Source: an uncultured Clostridia bacterium
Lineage (GTDB): Bacteria > Bacillota > Clostridia > Peptostreptococcales > Anaerovoracaceae
Direction: 5' to 3'
Assembly (NCBI GenBank): GCA_947302715.1
Contig: CAMYVY010000003.1
Location: 57,140 to 121,139 of the forward strand
DNA: 64,000 bases
Shown: in pieces, positions 41,359 through 50,289 of the stretch
How positions within the stretch are numbered: the stretch's first letter is position 1
Layout: every line of letters begins with the position of its first letter
Notes under the pieces: model-generated
Told to the model about the DNA's origin: nothing
Databases searched by the model: none
What the model saw: only the letters and a program-made list of their open reading frames with translations
Translations under genes and position numbers: made by a program

Positions 41359-41420
41359 AGACCTGTGCAAAATCTGCCCAAGCAAACAAAAAGAAAAGCG
41401 GATATTGCGCAGGTCTTTTT
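41359..41420 (+). terminator. Long imperfect hairpin with U-tract after gyrA
   Basis: AGACCTGTGCAA ... TTGCGCAGGTCTTTTT. Confidence 0.65.
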
Positions 41421-41505
41421 ATGAAGCTTCACGCCTATGAAACCATATGGCCAACAAGAAACACAATGAAGCTTTCCGCAAAAAGACAAGGAGGAAAGAA
41501 GAGAT

Positions 41506-41904
41506 ATGGATAATCTAAAGTTCACAATTCCCGGAAAGCCGGAATACATGACCATGATTAGGCTGGCCACCAGTTCAATCGCGGCCCAAGCCGGATTTGA
41601 TGTTGACCAAACAGAGGACATCAAAATCGCCGTAGTGGAAGCCTGTAAAAATGTATCCTGTCACGGGCAAGAAGGTTATAGCGACAAATACGAAATAGAA
41701 TATACCGTGGAACGCGGGTCCTTTGGTGTAAAGGTAATCGATGCCTGTGACAAACACACGATTCAAAAGATGAGTCAGCAGTGCCAGAACTGCCCACAAG
41801 AAGGAGACATCGGAATGATACTTCTTCATTCGCTCATGAATTCCGTCAGCATCGGAAAAGACGAAGACGGACATAAATACATCGAGATGGTAAAGAACAT
41901 TTAG
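41506..41904 (+). CDS. RsbW/SpoIIAB-like anti-sigma factor (GHKL serine kinase), cysteine-rich variant
   Basis: 132 aa; FTIPGKPEYMTMIRLATSSIAAQAGFDVDQTEDIKIAVVEACKNVSCHG; directly upstream of a SigB-like gene. Confidence 0.82.
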   Translation: MDNLKFTIPGKPEYMTMIRLATSSIAAQAGFDVDQTEDIKIAVVEACKNVSCHGQEGYSDKYEIEYTVERGSFGVKVIDACDKHTIQKMSQQCQNCPQEGDIGMILLHSLMNSVSIGKDEDGHKYIEMVKNI

Positions 41905-41983
41905 GCATTGCAAATTGAAGATAAAACCAAGTGACGAAATCAGACGTCAATTAATAAAGAAATAATTCGAAACGGTAAAATAT

Positions 41984-42724
41984 ATGATAGACAGGGACCT
42001 GTTCCAGGAATATAAGAACAATCCCACGGTAGAAAAGAGAAATGAAATCGTAGAAAAATATCTCTACATGGTGGATATCTTAATACGAAAATATCTCGGA
42101 AAAGGCGTGGAATATGACGACCTCTATCAGGTCGGCGCTCTTGCTTTGGTACAAGCAGTGGAGCGCTTCGACCCGGATAGAGGATTTGAGTTTAGCACAT
42201 TTGCCACCCCTACCATACTCGGAGAAATAAAGAAATACTTTAGAGACAAGCAGTGGTCACTTAAGGTACCAAGGAGATTAAAAGAGGTTGCAGCCAAAGT
42301 CCAAGAAGCCAAAGAAGAATTAGCATCAAACCTGCAGAGACAGCCGACAACCGGAGAAATAGCAGAAGCTACGGGACTTCCGGAGGACCAAGTAATAGAA
42401 GCCTTGGACAGCGCACAAGCATATGGGACATATTCTTTGGATAGAACTTTTGATGATGCCGGAGAAGACGGCGACAATTCATATCTTGAAAAATACACAG
42501 GCTTCGATGAAGTCGGATACGACAGAATCGAGCTGGGTGAAATCATAGAAAAGGTAATGGCCACATTTAACGACCAATACAAATATATTTTCAGGGAGCG
42601 CTTCCTTAACAACAAAAGTCAATCCGCAATAGCTGATGAGCTTGGCGTTTCTCAGATGACAGTATCAAGAGCGGAAAAGAACATGGTAAAGAAATTCCGC
42701 GAAGAACTACGGAGAGGACAATAA
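41984..42724 (+). CDS. RNA polymerase sigma factor, SigB/SigF/SigG-like
   Basis: 246 aa; YDDLYQVGALALVQAVERFDPDRGFEFSTFATPTILGEIKKYFRDKQWSLKVPRRLKE; SQSAIADELGVSQMTVSRAEK. Confidence 0.9.
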   Translation: MIDRDLFQEYKNNPTVEKRNEIVEKYLYMVDILIRKYLGKGVEYDDLYQVGALALVQAVERFDPDRGFEFSTFATPTILGEIKKYFRDKQWSLKVPRRLKEVAAKVQEAKEELASNLQRQPTTGEIAEATGLPEDQVIEALDSAQAYGTYSLDRTFDDAGEDGDNSYLEKYTGFDEVGYDRIELGEIIEKVMATFNDQYKYIFRERFLNNKSQSAIADELGVSQMTVSRAEKNMVKKFREELRRGQ

Positions 42725-43533
42725 TGAAAATCGGATTTATCGGGTTCGGCCACATGGCCACCGCAATATTTAACGGCTTGGTCCGTGCGAACTTTGTTGA
42801 ACCAAGAGAGGTATATGCCTGCGCTTCCGACTACGAAAAACTAAAGGAACGAGCAGCAGGCCTCCACGTATGCCGCACAGCTTCCGAAGTAGCACAGGAA
42901 GCCGGCATCGTTTTTGTCTGCGTTAAACCCGGCCAAGTCGAAGAGATAATCCGCCCAATAAGAAATGACCTTAGAGGATGCATCTTGATTTCCGTAGCCT
43001 TTGGACTTGATTTTGATGCATATGAAAAAATGCTGAGCGTATCAAGCAGTGGTGAAACAGTAATCACGGACTCCGGAATAAAGCATATATCTATAATACC
43101 CAATACGCCTTGCGAGGTCTGCCAAGGCATAACCATAATCGAAGACAAACATAATTTAAGCGATCCCGAACTCGAAATAGTGAAAAGCTTGCTAAAGAAA
43201 ATTGGGGAGATAGAATTCGTTTCAACAGAAAAAATGTGGCTTGCCGGAGAAGTCTCAAGCTGCGGCCCCGCCTTTGCTGCAATGTTCATAGAAGCACTCG
43301 GCGATGCCGGAGCAAAATACGGACTTGATAGAGAGTCAGCATACCGCATTGTTTCTCAAATGGTTGCAGGAACCGGACGGCTCCAGATAGAGATGGCGAA
43401 GAACCCCGGACAAATGGTAGACGAAGTCGCAACGCCCGGCGGTGTAACCATAAGAGGCGTAACCGCCTTAAAAGAAGCAAACTTTCACGATGTAGTCGCT
43501 CGCGCAATCGACGGAATCGAGGAAAGCAAATAA
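42724..43533 (+). CDS. proC: Pyrroline-5-carboxylate reductase
   Basis: 269 aa; MKIGFIGFGHMATAIFNGL, SIIPNTPCEVCQGIT, VATPGGVTIRGVTALKEANF. Confidence 0.88.
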   Translation: MKIGFIGFGHMATAIFNGLVRANFVEPREVYACASDYEKLKERAAGLHVCRTASEVAQEAGIVFVCVKPGQVEEIIRPIRNDLRGCILISVAFGLDFDAYEKMLSVSSSGETVITDSGIKHISIIPNTPCEVCQGITIIEDKHNLSDPELEIVKSLLKKIGEIEFVSTEKMWLAGEVSSCGPAFAAMFIEALGDAGAKYGLDRESAYRIVSQMVAGTGRLQIEMAKNPGQMVDEVATPGGVTIRGVTALKEANFHDVVARAIDGIEESK

Positions 43534-43624
43534 GAGAACAGGAAAACAGAAAGCAAAAACGAGGGTAATAAATTAACCCTCGTTTAATGTATAAGTTGAT
43601 TATGAATATAGAGGAGGTCCGCAA

Positions 43625-44254
43625 ATGAAGGTTATAGCAATTAACGGAAGCCCCAAAAAATCCGGGAACACACATCATGCGATAGAAATGGTATTCGAAG
43701 AACTGAGAAAAGAAGGCATCGAAACCGAGGAAATCGTTATAGGTAATAAACCGGTAAGAAGCTGCATAGCATGTGGCAAATGCAGAGAAATCCCGGGGAT
43801 GTGCCATGCCTTCAAGGATGATGGCGTAAACGAAGCGATTGAGAAAATAAAAGAAGCCGACGGTATTATCCTCGGATCCCCAATACATTATTCAGGAATA
43901 TCCGGCGCAATGAAATGCTTCTGCGACAGACTCTTCTACGCATCTAACGGAACCCCGGAGGTTCTGCATCATAAGGTCGGTGCTGCACTTACTGCAGTTA
44001 GAAGAAGCGGCGGAATCCAGGGCCTTGATACATTATATAAATACCTGACATACGAAGAAATGATGATTGCGACGGCAAACTATTGGACTGTAATCTACGG
44101 CATGCTTCCGGGAGAGTCCGAGCAGGACGAAGAAGGAAAGCACGTAATGGCGACGCTCGGAAAGAACATGGCTTGGCAACTGAAAATGCGCGAGCAAGGA
44201 AAGGACATGGCTCCACCAAAAGGAGAGAAGCCACGTATGAACTTCATCAGATAA
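43625..44254 (+). CDS. NADPH-dependent FMN reductase/flavodoxin-fold oxidoreductase
   Basis: 209 aa; MKVIAINGSPKKSGNTHHAIEMV, CIACGKCREIPGMC, GIILGSPIHYSGISGAMKCFCDR. Confidence 0.85.
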   Translation: MKVIAINGSPKKSGNTHHAIEMVFEELRKEGIETEEIVIGNKPVRSCIACGKCREIPGMCHAFKDDGVNEAIEKIKEADGIILGSPIHYSGISGAMKCFCDRLFYASNGTPEVLHHKVGAALTAVRRSGGIQGLDTLYKYLTYEEMMIATANYWTVIYGMLPGESEQDEEGKHVMATLGKNMAWQLKMREQGKDMAPPKGEKPRMNFIR

Positions 44255-44278
44255 AGCGGCCAAGTCAACAGACTTTGC

Positions 44279-44317
44279 AAAAGCGATTACTAAAAGCGAT
44301 TACTAAAAACGATTACT
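44279..44317 (+). repeat. 13-bp tandem repeat x3 in a 5' leader
   Basis: AAAAGCGATTACT / AAAAGCGATTACT / AAAAACGATTACT. Confidence 0.92.
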
Positions 44318-44332
44318 AAAAAGGAATAAAGC

Positions 44333-45316
44333 ATGAAACTATTTGTCTACAACATGAGAGAATTCGACGAACTCCCGAGATTCGAAAAATACGCAATGCT
44401 GTATGGGATAGAATTCGATTATACGACCGAAAGTCCGGAGCCCGAAAACTGGCACCTTGCAAAAGGCTATGATGCGCTCTCAATCATAACGACAGCGACA
44501 CCCGCTGCGATGATTGATGCCATGAAAGAAAATGGCATCAAAGTAATCTCTACCAGAACCATCGGCTATGACCACATCAATGTTGCCCACGCAAATGATG
44601 TTGGAATGGGCATTTGCAATGTGACATATGACCCTGCATCGGTTGCGGAATACACCGTAATGATGATGCTGATTGCATGCCGTAAGTTGCGCTACGTCAT
44701 GGAAAAGGCCGAGGTTCAGGACTTCACCCTGCAAGGAAAAATCGCGAGAGAATTAAAGAACAGCACAGTCGGAGTCATCGGAACAGGCAGAATCGGAAGC
44801 CACGTAATCAAAATTCTAAAAGGCTTTGGATGCAGAATTCTTGCTTACGATATCTATCCGAGAGACGACATCAAAGAGATCGCCGAATACGTAGACCTGG
44901 AAACACTGTATGGTGAGAGCGACATCATCACGCTTCACGCTCCCGCAACCGACGACAACTATCACATGCTAAACAGCGACACCTTCGAGGAAATGAAGGA
45001 CGGCGTGATAATAGTGAACTGCGCTCGCGGACACCTGATAAACACGAGCGATTTGATAGAAAATCTAAAGAGCGGCAAGGTCGGCTTTGCTGCTCTTGAT
45101 GTAATAGAAAATGAGCAGGGACTCTACTATAACAATCTTTCCGGAACAATAATCGACAACCCGGAAATGGCCGTGCTAAAGAATATGTACAACGTATTCT
45201 TCGCCCCGCATATGGCGTTCTACACTGGCGAGGCGGTGTCTCAAATGGTTGAAAACTCAATAGTTGGAGCCCTCGCATATCTAAACGGCGAGGAGCACCC
45301 GTTCATAATTAAATAA
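44333..45316 (+). CDS. D-isomer-specific 2-hydroxyacid dehydrogenase (D-lactate dehydrogenase-like)
   Basis: 327 aa; TVGVIGTGRIGSHVIKILKGFGCRILAYD, INCARGHLINTSDLIENLKSGKVGFAALDV-type motif. Confidence 0.88.
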   Translation: MKLFVYNMREFDELPRFEKYAMLYGIEFDYTTESPEPENWHLAKGYDALSIITTATPAAMIDAMKENGIKVISTRTIGYDHINVAHANDVGMGICNVTYDPASVAEYTVMMMLIACRKLRYVMEKAEVQDFTLQGKIARELKNSTVGVIGTGRIGSHVIKILKGFGCRILAYDIYPRDDIKEIAEYVDLETLYGESDIITLHAPATDDNYHMLNSDTFEEMKDGVIIVNCARGHLINTSDLIENLKSGKVGFAALDVIENEQGLYYNNLSGTIIDNPEMAVLKNMYNVFFAPHMAFYTGEAVSQMVENSIVGALAYLNGEEHPFIIK

Positions 45317-45332
45317 GCCGGCAACACTAAGA

Positions 45333-45393
45333 GAGAACAAAATCAAGAACGAAGAGACAAACGAAAACAAAAATCAAGTACGAAGAGACAAGC
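45333..45393 (+). repeat. ~30-bp direct repeat x2
   Basis: gagaacaaaatcaagaacgaagagacaaac / gaaaacaaaaatcaagtacgaagagacaagc. Confidence 0.8.
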
Positions 45394-45432
45394 AGAATAG
45401 TTAGTAACTTCGGTTAAAAAATGGAGGTAGTG

Positions 45433-45798
45433 ATGAGCATAATCAGAAAAAACGAAGATAGAGAAAAGGTCCTTCTGGAACAAAGATTTGGTGGACCGGG
45501 GGTAGTCGACGTAACCAAGATTATAAACAGCGATGACGAGCTCTATGGAAAGGGCCGCCTCTTTAACGACAACATTCTTGAAAAGAATTGCGGCATAGGC
45601 TTCCACATGCATAATGGCGACGGCGAGATTTACTACATCGTCTCCGGTGAAGCCGAATACGAAGATAACGATCACTCAATCACTACACTTCATCCCGGCG
45701 ACGTCACCATTACCTATTCAGGCGAAGGCCACGGCATAACCAACGTAAAGGACGAACCCTGCCGCATGATCGCCCTGATCCTCTATGACGAGAGATAG
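45433..45798 (+). CDS. Cupin-domain protein
   Basis: ORF from 45421; RBS GGAGGT favours ATG at 45433; GIGFHMHNGDGEIYYIVSGEAEYEDNDHSITTLHPGDVTITYSGEGHGI. Confidence 0.82.
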   Translation: MSIIRKNEDREKVLLEQRFGGPGVVDVTKIINSDDELYGKGRLFNDNILEKNCGIGFHMHNGDGEIYYIVSGEAEYEDNDHSITTLHPGDVTITYSGEGHGITNVKDEPCRMIALILYDER

Positions 45799-45854
45799 AT
45801 GAAAATAAAAAAGCAGCCATCCAATCCCTGATAGACATAGTAAAGGAGAAGCAA

Positions 45855-46388
45855 ATGAACGACGTAATAAAAAACATGATGGAGAGAAGAAGCATCAGGA
45901 AGTTTAAACCGGATATGGTTCCGAAGGACCTGATAGACCAGGTGATTGAGGCCGGAATATATGCTCCCAGCGGCAAAAACGACCAGGCGGCAATTGTTGT
46001 TGCGATAACAAACAAAGAAGTGCGCGACAAGCTTTCTGAGGATAATCGTAAAATCGGCGGATGGCCGGAAGGCTTCGATCCGTTCTATGGAGCGCCGGTG
46101 GTTTTGGTGGTGCTTGGAAAGAAACCTCATTTCACAAGCATCTACGACGGAAGCCTGGTAATGGGAAATCTGATGAATGCCGCGCATTCGCTTGGACTGG
46201 GGAGCATTTGGATTCATAGAGCCAAAGAAGAATTCGAAATGGAAGAATACAAAAAGCTTCTCGCTGACATCGGTGTCGAGGGAGAATGGGAAGGAATCGG
46301 ACATTGCGCCTTGGGCTATGCCGACACCGAAGCCGGAGAACCGAAGGCACCCGCAAGAAAAGAAGGACGAGTATTCTTCGTAGAATAA
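45855..46388 (+). CDS. Nitroreductase family protein
   Basis: 177 aa; MMERRSIRKFKPDMVPKDLIDQVIEAGIYAPSGKNDQ. Confidence 0.88.
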   Translation: MNDVIKNMMERRSIRKFKPDMVPKDLIDQVIEAGIYAPSGKNDQAAIVVAITNKEVRDKLSEDNRKIGGWPEGFDPFYGAPVVLVVLGKKPHFTSIYDGSLVMGNLMNAAHSLGLGSIWIHRAKEEFEMEEYKKLLADIGVEGEWEGIGHCALGYADTEAGEPKAPARKEGRVFFVE

Positions 46389-46396
46389 ATCGATGC

Positions 46397-46455
46397 TATA
46401 CCCTGTAGGGTATAAATGATTGTGGGCGCATATATAATATACCCGATAAGGTATA
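46397..46455. promoter_or_regulatory. Two 18-bp inverted repeats, TATACC-N6-GGTATA
   Basis: TATACCCTGTAGGGTATA (46397-46414) and TATACCCGATAAGGTATA (46438-46455); second overlaps a TATAAT at 46452-46457. Confidence 0.75.
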
Positions 46456-46494
46456 ATAGATTTTGTTTGTGTTCAGACACGGGGATTGTATTTC

Positions 46495-47142
46495 ATGACA
46501 AAAGATATTACGAAAGACCCCTCCGGATTTGTAGTCTTGGCTGACTTCATTCCGGGGATTATCCAAGAAATAAGATACCATTCAACGTATAACTTCATCG
46601 GCGATAGAATCGATGGGTACGAGGAGCCCTGCGCAATTCTGACCAAGGAGGCAGCGCGCGCGCTTAAATCCGTCGCCAACGAAATGAACGTCCAAGGCTA
46701 CAGGCTCAAGGTCTTTGATGCGTACAGACCGGCGGTTGCAGTAAAGCACTTCGTCCTCTGGGGAATCGAAGATCAAGACATCCGCATGAAGCCCTACTTT
46801 TATCCCGATCTTGAAAAACAAGAGCTCTTCGCAAAGGGCTACATAGCCAAGCAGTCAAGCCACAGCAGGGGAAGCGCAGTTGACCTCACGCTTCTCGACA
46901 TGGCCACAGGAAAGGAAGTGGACATGGGCGGTCCCTTTGATTATTTCAGCGAGCTGTCGCACCCCGATTATACGGGGATAACCGAGGAGCAATACAATAA
47001 TCGCATGATGCTCCAAAGTGTCATGAAAAGAAACGGCTTCAGCCCCATCGACTGCGAATGGTGGCATTTCGCCCTAACCGACGAACCGTACCCCGATACA
47101 TATTTCGAATTTCCGGTATCATCCGAATACTTAAGACGATAA
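46495..47142 (+). CDS. D-Ala-D-Ala dipeptidase (VanX/DdpX family, peptidase M15D)
   Basis: ORF from 46486; ATG at 46495 after GGGGA; SSHSRGSAVDLTLLDMATGKEVDMGGPFDYFSE, CEWWHFAL. Confidence 0.85.
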   Translation: MTKDITKDPSGFVVLADFIPGIIQEIRYHSTYNFIGDRIDGYEEPCAILTKEAARALKSVANEMNVQGYRLKVFDAYRPAVAVKHFVLWGIEDQDIRMKPYFYPDLEKQELFAKGYIAKQSSHSRGSAVDLTLLDMATGKEVDMGGPFDYFSELSHPDYTGITEEQYNNRMMLQSVMKRNGFSPIDCEWWHFALTDEPYPDTYFEFPVSSEYLRR

Positions 47143-47150
47143 ATAAATAG

Positions 47151-47180
47151 AGACCGGGACAGTGCGCCCGGTCTTATTGC
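47151..47180 (+). terminator. Terminator after VanX-like gene
   Basis: AGACCGGGacagtgcgCCCGGTCTTATTGCTTTT. Confidence 0.75.
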
Positions 47181-47205
47181 TTTTGATATCTAGAAGTATA
47201 TAACG

Positions 47206-47712
47206 TCAGTCGTAATACCGCCTTCTGATTACCTCATAAGTTCTGTTTTCGTCGCTTGAACCACGCTCGATTCTACCAGGAGCACTTTTGACGGAGCCAC
47301 CGGTCAGCTTAAATCCAGCCTTCTCATAAACGGCCGCAGCTCTGTCATTGTCGGGATAGTGGATAAGCTCCACGCATCCAATCGAAGGGAACTCCTTCTT
47401 GAATTCATCGACGCAAGCATCCAGGACTCTGACGCCGTAGCCTTTTCCTTGCTGCGACTTATCCACCATTATTCTATGAAGAAAAACATAATCAATATCC
47501 CCATTTTCGGGTGTTCCTTCAACAAAATAGTAAAGAACAAAACCGATTAACTCCTCATCGTCGTATATTGCTTTAGGTATGAACTCTTCATATAAATAGC
47601 ATTCTGCTATTGAAAATAAATTATCCTCTACAAACCCCATTTGGCTATCTTCCATTTGTAAATCCGTAACCGGTATTAGGTTTTCCTTTGTTATAGGCCT
47701 TAGCGTAATCAT
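47206..47712 (-). CDS. GNAT-family N-acetyltransferase
   Basis: ORF extends to 47850, but AAAGGA RBS favours MITLRPITKENLIPV at 47712; HRIMVDKSQQGKGYGVRVLDACVDEF. Confidence 0.85.
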   Translation of the reverse strand: MITLRPITKENLIPVTDLQMEDSQMGFVEDNLFSIAECYLYEEFIPKAIYDDEELIGFVLYYFVEGTPENGDIDYVFLHRIMVDKSQQGKGYGVRVLDACVDEFKKEFPSIGCVELIHYPDNDRAAAVYEKAGFKLTGGSVKSAPGRIERGSSDENRTYEVIRRRYYD

Positions 47713-47767
47713 AAATTGCATTCCTTTCAGCTTATTAAACGAGATAGCAATTAACCATGCTAAGAGA

Positions 47768-48925
47768 CTAATTCTCCGGTAAATACTTTCCTTCGGCTTC
47801 CAACTCCGCCATATATTCATCGATAAGCCTGAGTCCTTCCTCCAGGTCATCGGCGTGAGAAAGGGTCATGCGGAAGGAATGAGGAATAAAGAAGCAGTCG
47901 CCATGACATACCAGGACCCCCTTCTTGTCCAAGAGGTCATCGCAGAATTTCTCCGCCGGAACATCAAAATTATAATGAATCAAGTATGTTGTTCCATGAC
48001 TCTCAGCGTACTGCCTAAGGTACTTGGTATTCTTAGCTATCCAAGCATCGATAACCTTCTTATTACCTTCTACAATTTCTCTGGACCTTGCGAAAATCTT
48101 ATCCACATGCTCTAGGGCTATTGCGAAAATCCATTCATCAAAGCTTCCGCCGCAGATGGAATCATATGACCTCCAGTTCGAGAGATAGTCCCGCATTTTA
48201 GCATCATGACAAATAATCCAGCCTACTCTTGTGCCCGCCATTGAATAAATCTTTGATGAACTGGCAGTAACGATAGCCTTGTCATATAGGTCAATAAAGG
48301 AAGGCATATACTCCTCGTCCAAGCCTCTATACATTTCATCGCAGACAATCCAAGCGTCCACACTCTTAGCTATTTCCACCATCTCCAGCATCTCCTCATA
48401 AGTAAGAACGCTACCTGTGGGATTATTGGGATTAGTGAACATAATAGCCTTGGTATTCTCATCCACAGCAGCCCTAACCTGAGAAAGATCCAAGCGATAC
48501 CCATCCTTGATGAGGAGATCCACTTCTCTAAGCTCAACCCCCATGGATTTTGGGATAGAGAAGAATTGTTGGTAATTTGGCATTATGGAAATAATATTGT
48601 CCGTCTTCTCCAAAAGGGCATAGCAAACATTGGCATTGGCACCGGTACCACCGTGGCAAAGAATAATTTCCTCCGGCTTAACATCCTTATATAGTTTAGC
48701 TAGAGCAGCCTTGGCTCTGGAATTACCTTCGAATTCCGGATATCCCAGGCTCATGGATTTTAGTTCCTCCATGAAATCATCCATACTTTCTCCCGTCAGT
48801 TCAAAGAGCTCCTGAACAGTAAGGGGAGAAACGCAGCTTCCTCCCAGATAAATTTTATTCTTCTCACTGTCACAGGCCGGATTTAGCCAATTCTCCAAAA
48901 CAAAATTATCAATTTTCATATCCAA
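47768..48925 (-). CDS. Pyridoxal-phosphate aminotransferase class I/II
   Basis: 385 aa; MFTNPNNPTGSVLTYEEMLE, WIVCDEMYRGLD, TASSSKIYSMAGTRVGWI. Confidence 0.88.
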   Translation of the reverse strand: MDMKIDNFVLENWLNPACDSEKNKIYLGGSCVSPLTVQELFELTGESMDDFMEELKSMSLGYPEFEGNSRAKAALAKLYKDVKPEEIILCHGGTGANANVCYALLEKTDNIISIMPNYQQFFSIPKSMGVELREVDLLIKDGYRLDLSQVRAAVDENTKAIMFTNPNNPTGSVLTYEEMLEMVEIAKSVDAWIVCDEMYRGLDEEYMPSFIDLYDKAIVTASSSKIYSMAGTRVGWIICHDAKMRDYLSNWRSYDSICGGSFDEWIFAIALEHVDKIFARSREIVEGNKKVIDAWIAKNTKYLRQYAESHGTTYLIHYNFDVPAEKFCDDLLDKKGVLVCHGDCFFIPHSFRMTLSHADDLEEGLRLIDEYMAELEAEGKYLPEN

Positions 48926-49021
48926 TCTTCCTTTCTGTTATTCGCATCTACCATTCGCATCTATTGATCGCAAACCCTTATTATTTATTGCGCCTATAGG
49001 TACAACTGATATATAAGAAAA

Positions 49022-50035
49022 TCATATCTCGGCGGTAATTCCAAGCCCCTTCTCCTTAGCAGCGATTACTGCAGCTTTTGCTGTAACTAAATCCAGTGCC
49101 GCAAGTCCCGTAGCATCGAAAACCGTAATGTCATCATTACTTATTCTTCCGGGCTTCAATCCCGCCAGAACCTCTCCGATTTCTCCGGTAACCGTCTCCG
49201 GTGTAACGATTCCCATCTTCGCAGGAATCTCCATTTCCCCAACTGTACAGCATTGCTTGGCATCATCTGCAAAGCATCTTGCAATACGGAAAATCTCCGG
49301 GTCTATTTCCTCCTTACCCACCATATCCGCACCAATACAGCTAAGGTGAGTTCCCGGCTTAAGCCAATCCTTCATAATAAGCGGCGAAGTGCTTCTCGTG
49401 ATAGTTAGAATGATATCGCTTAGTCCTACGGCTTCCTCCATATTATCTGCAGCCTCAATCGCAACGCCTTGGGCATCTACACCAAGCTCAGCCTTTAGCC
49501 TATCTTTGATAGTAGTCACATAGTTTTTAGCATTTTCCGGATCAAAGGCATCAATGACTCTAACGGTTTTGATCCCGGGGAATTTAATGAGAGTTGCACC
49601 CAACAGATATATTGACTGGCGACCTGCTCCAACAAGAAGCAAATTCTCGCTATCAGGTCTTGCCAGCGCCGAGGCGCCAATAGCTGCAGCCGCCCCGGTC
49701 CGCATACTTGTTACATATGAAGCATCCATTACACCTAATGGAATTCCAGTTTCGGAATCAAAGGCCATTAGAATGCCGGTAAATACCGGAAGCCCCTTAT
49801 CTTGGTTGGCCGGGAAATTGTTAAGAAGCTTAGCTCCATGTATGCCAACATTTCCAAAGGCTCCGCCGGACCTAATATCCATTACAGCTCCGCCATCAAA
49901 ATGATGCTCCACCAAAGGCCAGGCTGCCACGTCTCCTCTTGCCTTTAGTTTGTAAACAGACTCCACGCCATGGATAACCTTAGGCATTTCCAGAACTTTA
50001 ATAAGCACGTCTCTACTCAATATCTTAATATCCAT
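49022..50035 (-). CDS. Ornithine cyclodeaminase/mu-crystallin family protein
   Basis: 337 aa; GVMDASYVTSMRTGAAAAIGASALARPDSENLLLVGAGRQS; LIMKDWLKPGTHLSCIGADMVGKEEID. Confidence 0.88.
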   Translation of the reverse strand: MDIKILSRDVLIKVLEMPKVIHGVESVYKLKARGDVAAWPLVEHHFDGGAVMDIRSGGAFGNVGIHGAKLLNNFPANQDKGLPVFTGILMAFDSETGIPLGVMDASYVTSMRTGAAAAIGASALARPDSENLLLVGAGRQSIYLLGATLIKFPGIKTVRVIDAFDPENAKNYVTTIKDRLKAELGVDAQGVAIEAADNMEEAVGLSDIILTITRSTSPLIMKDWLKPGTHLSCIGADMVGKEEIDPEIFRIARCFADDAKQCCTVGEMEIPAKMGIVTPETVTGEIGEVLAGLKPGRISNDDITVFDATGLAALDLVTAKAAVIAAKEKGLGITAEI

Positions 50036-50289
50036 AGCTCCTCCTTATTATCCATAATTCCTTCGTAGCCTGACATTATTATCATAACTGTTTTGCCTAA
50101 TGGAATGATATACGGGAGAATTAGGTAATGCCATGGTTGTTTTTTGGATATTTATACAAGCATAACGAGGGGTTAAAAGAGAATATGAGTGCTTTATACG
50201 CAATTATTTGATATAATATGTAGATAAATATAGTATATAGGCTATAGATTTATAGATTATAACAAATAAACACCAGAGGAGTTAGAGAC

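Noticed and set aside
43558-43586. Inverted repeat GAGGGTAATAAATTAACCCTCG after proC
   Set aside because: Simple terminator-like hairpin (CGAGGGT/ACCCTCG) with T-rich tail; ordinary.
44333-47142. Vancomycin-resistance-like (vanH-vanX) cluster
   Set aside because: A D-hydroxyacid dehydrogenase and a VanX-family dipeptidase are present, but no D-Ala-D-Lac ligase or VanRS, and cupin and nitroreductase genes intervene; both families have common housekeeping members.
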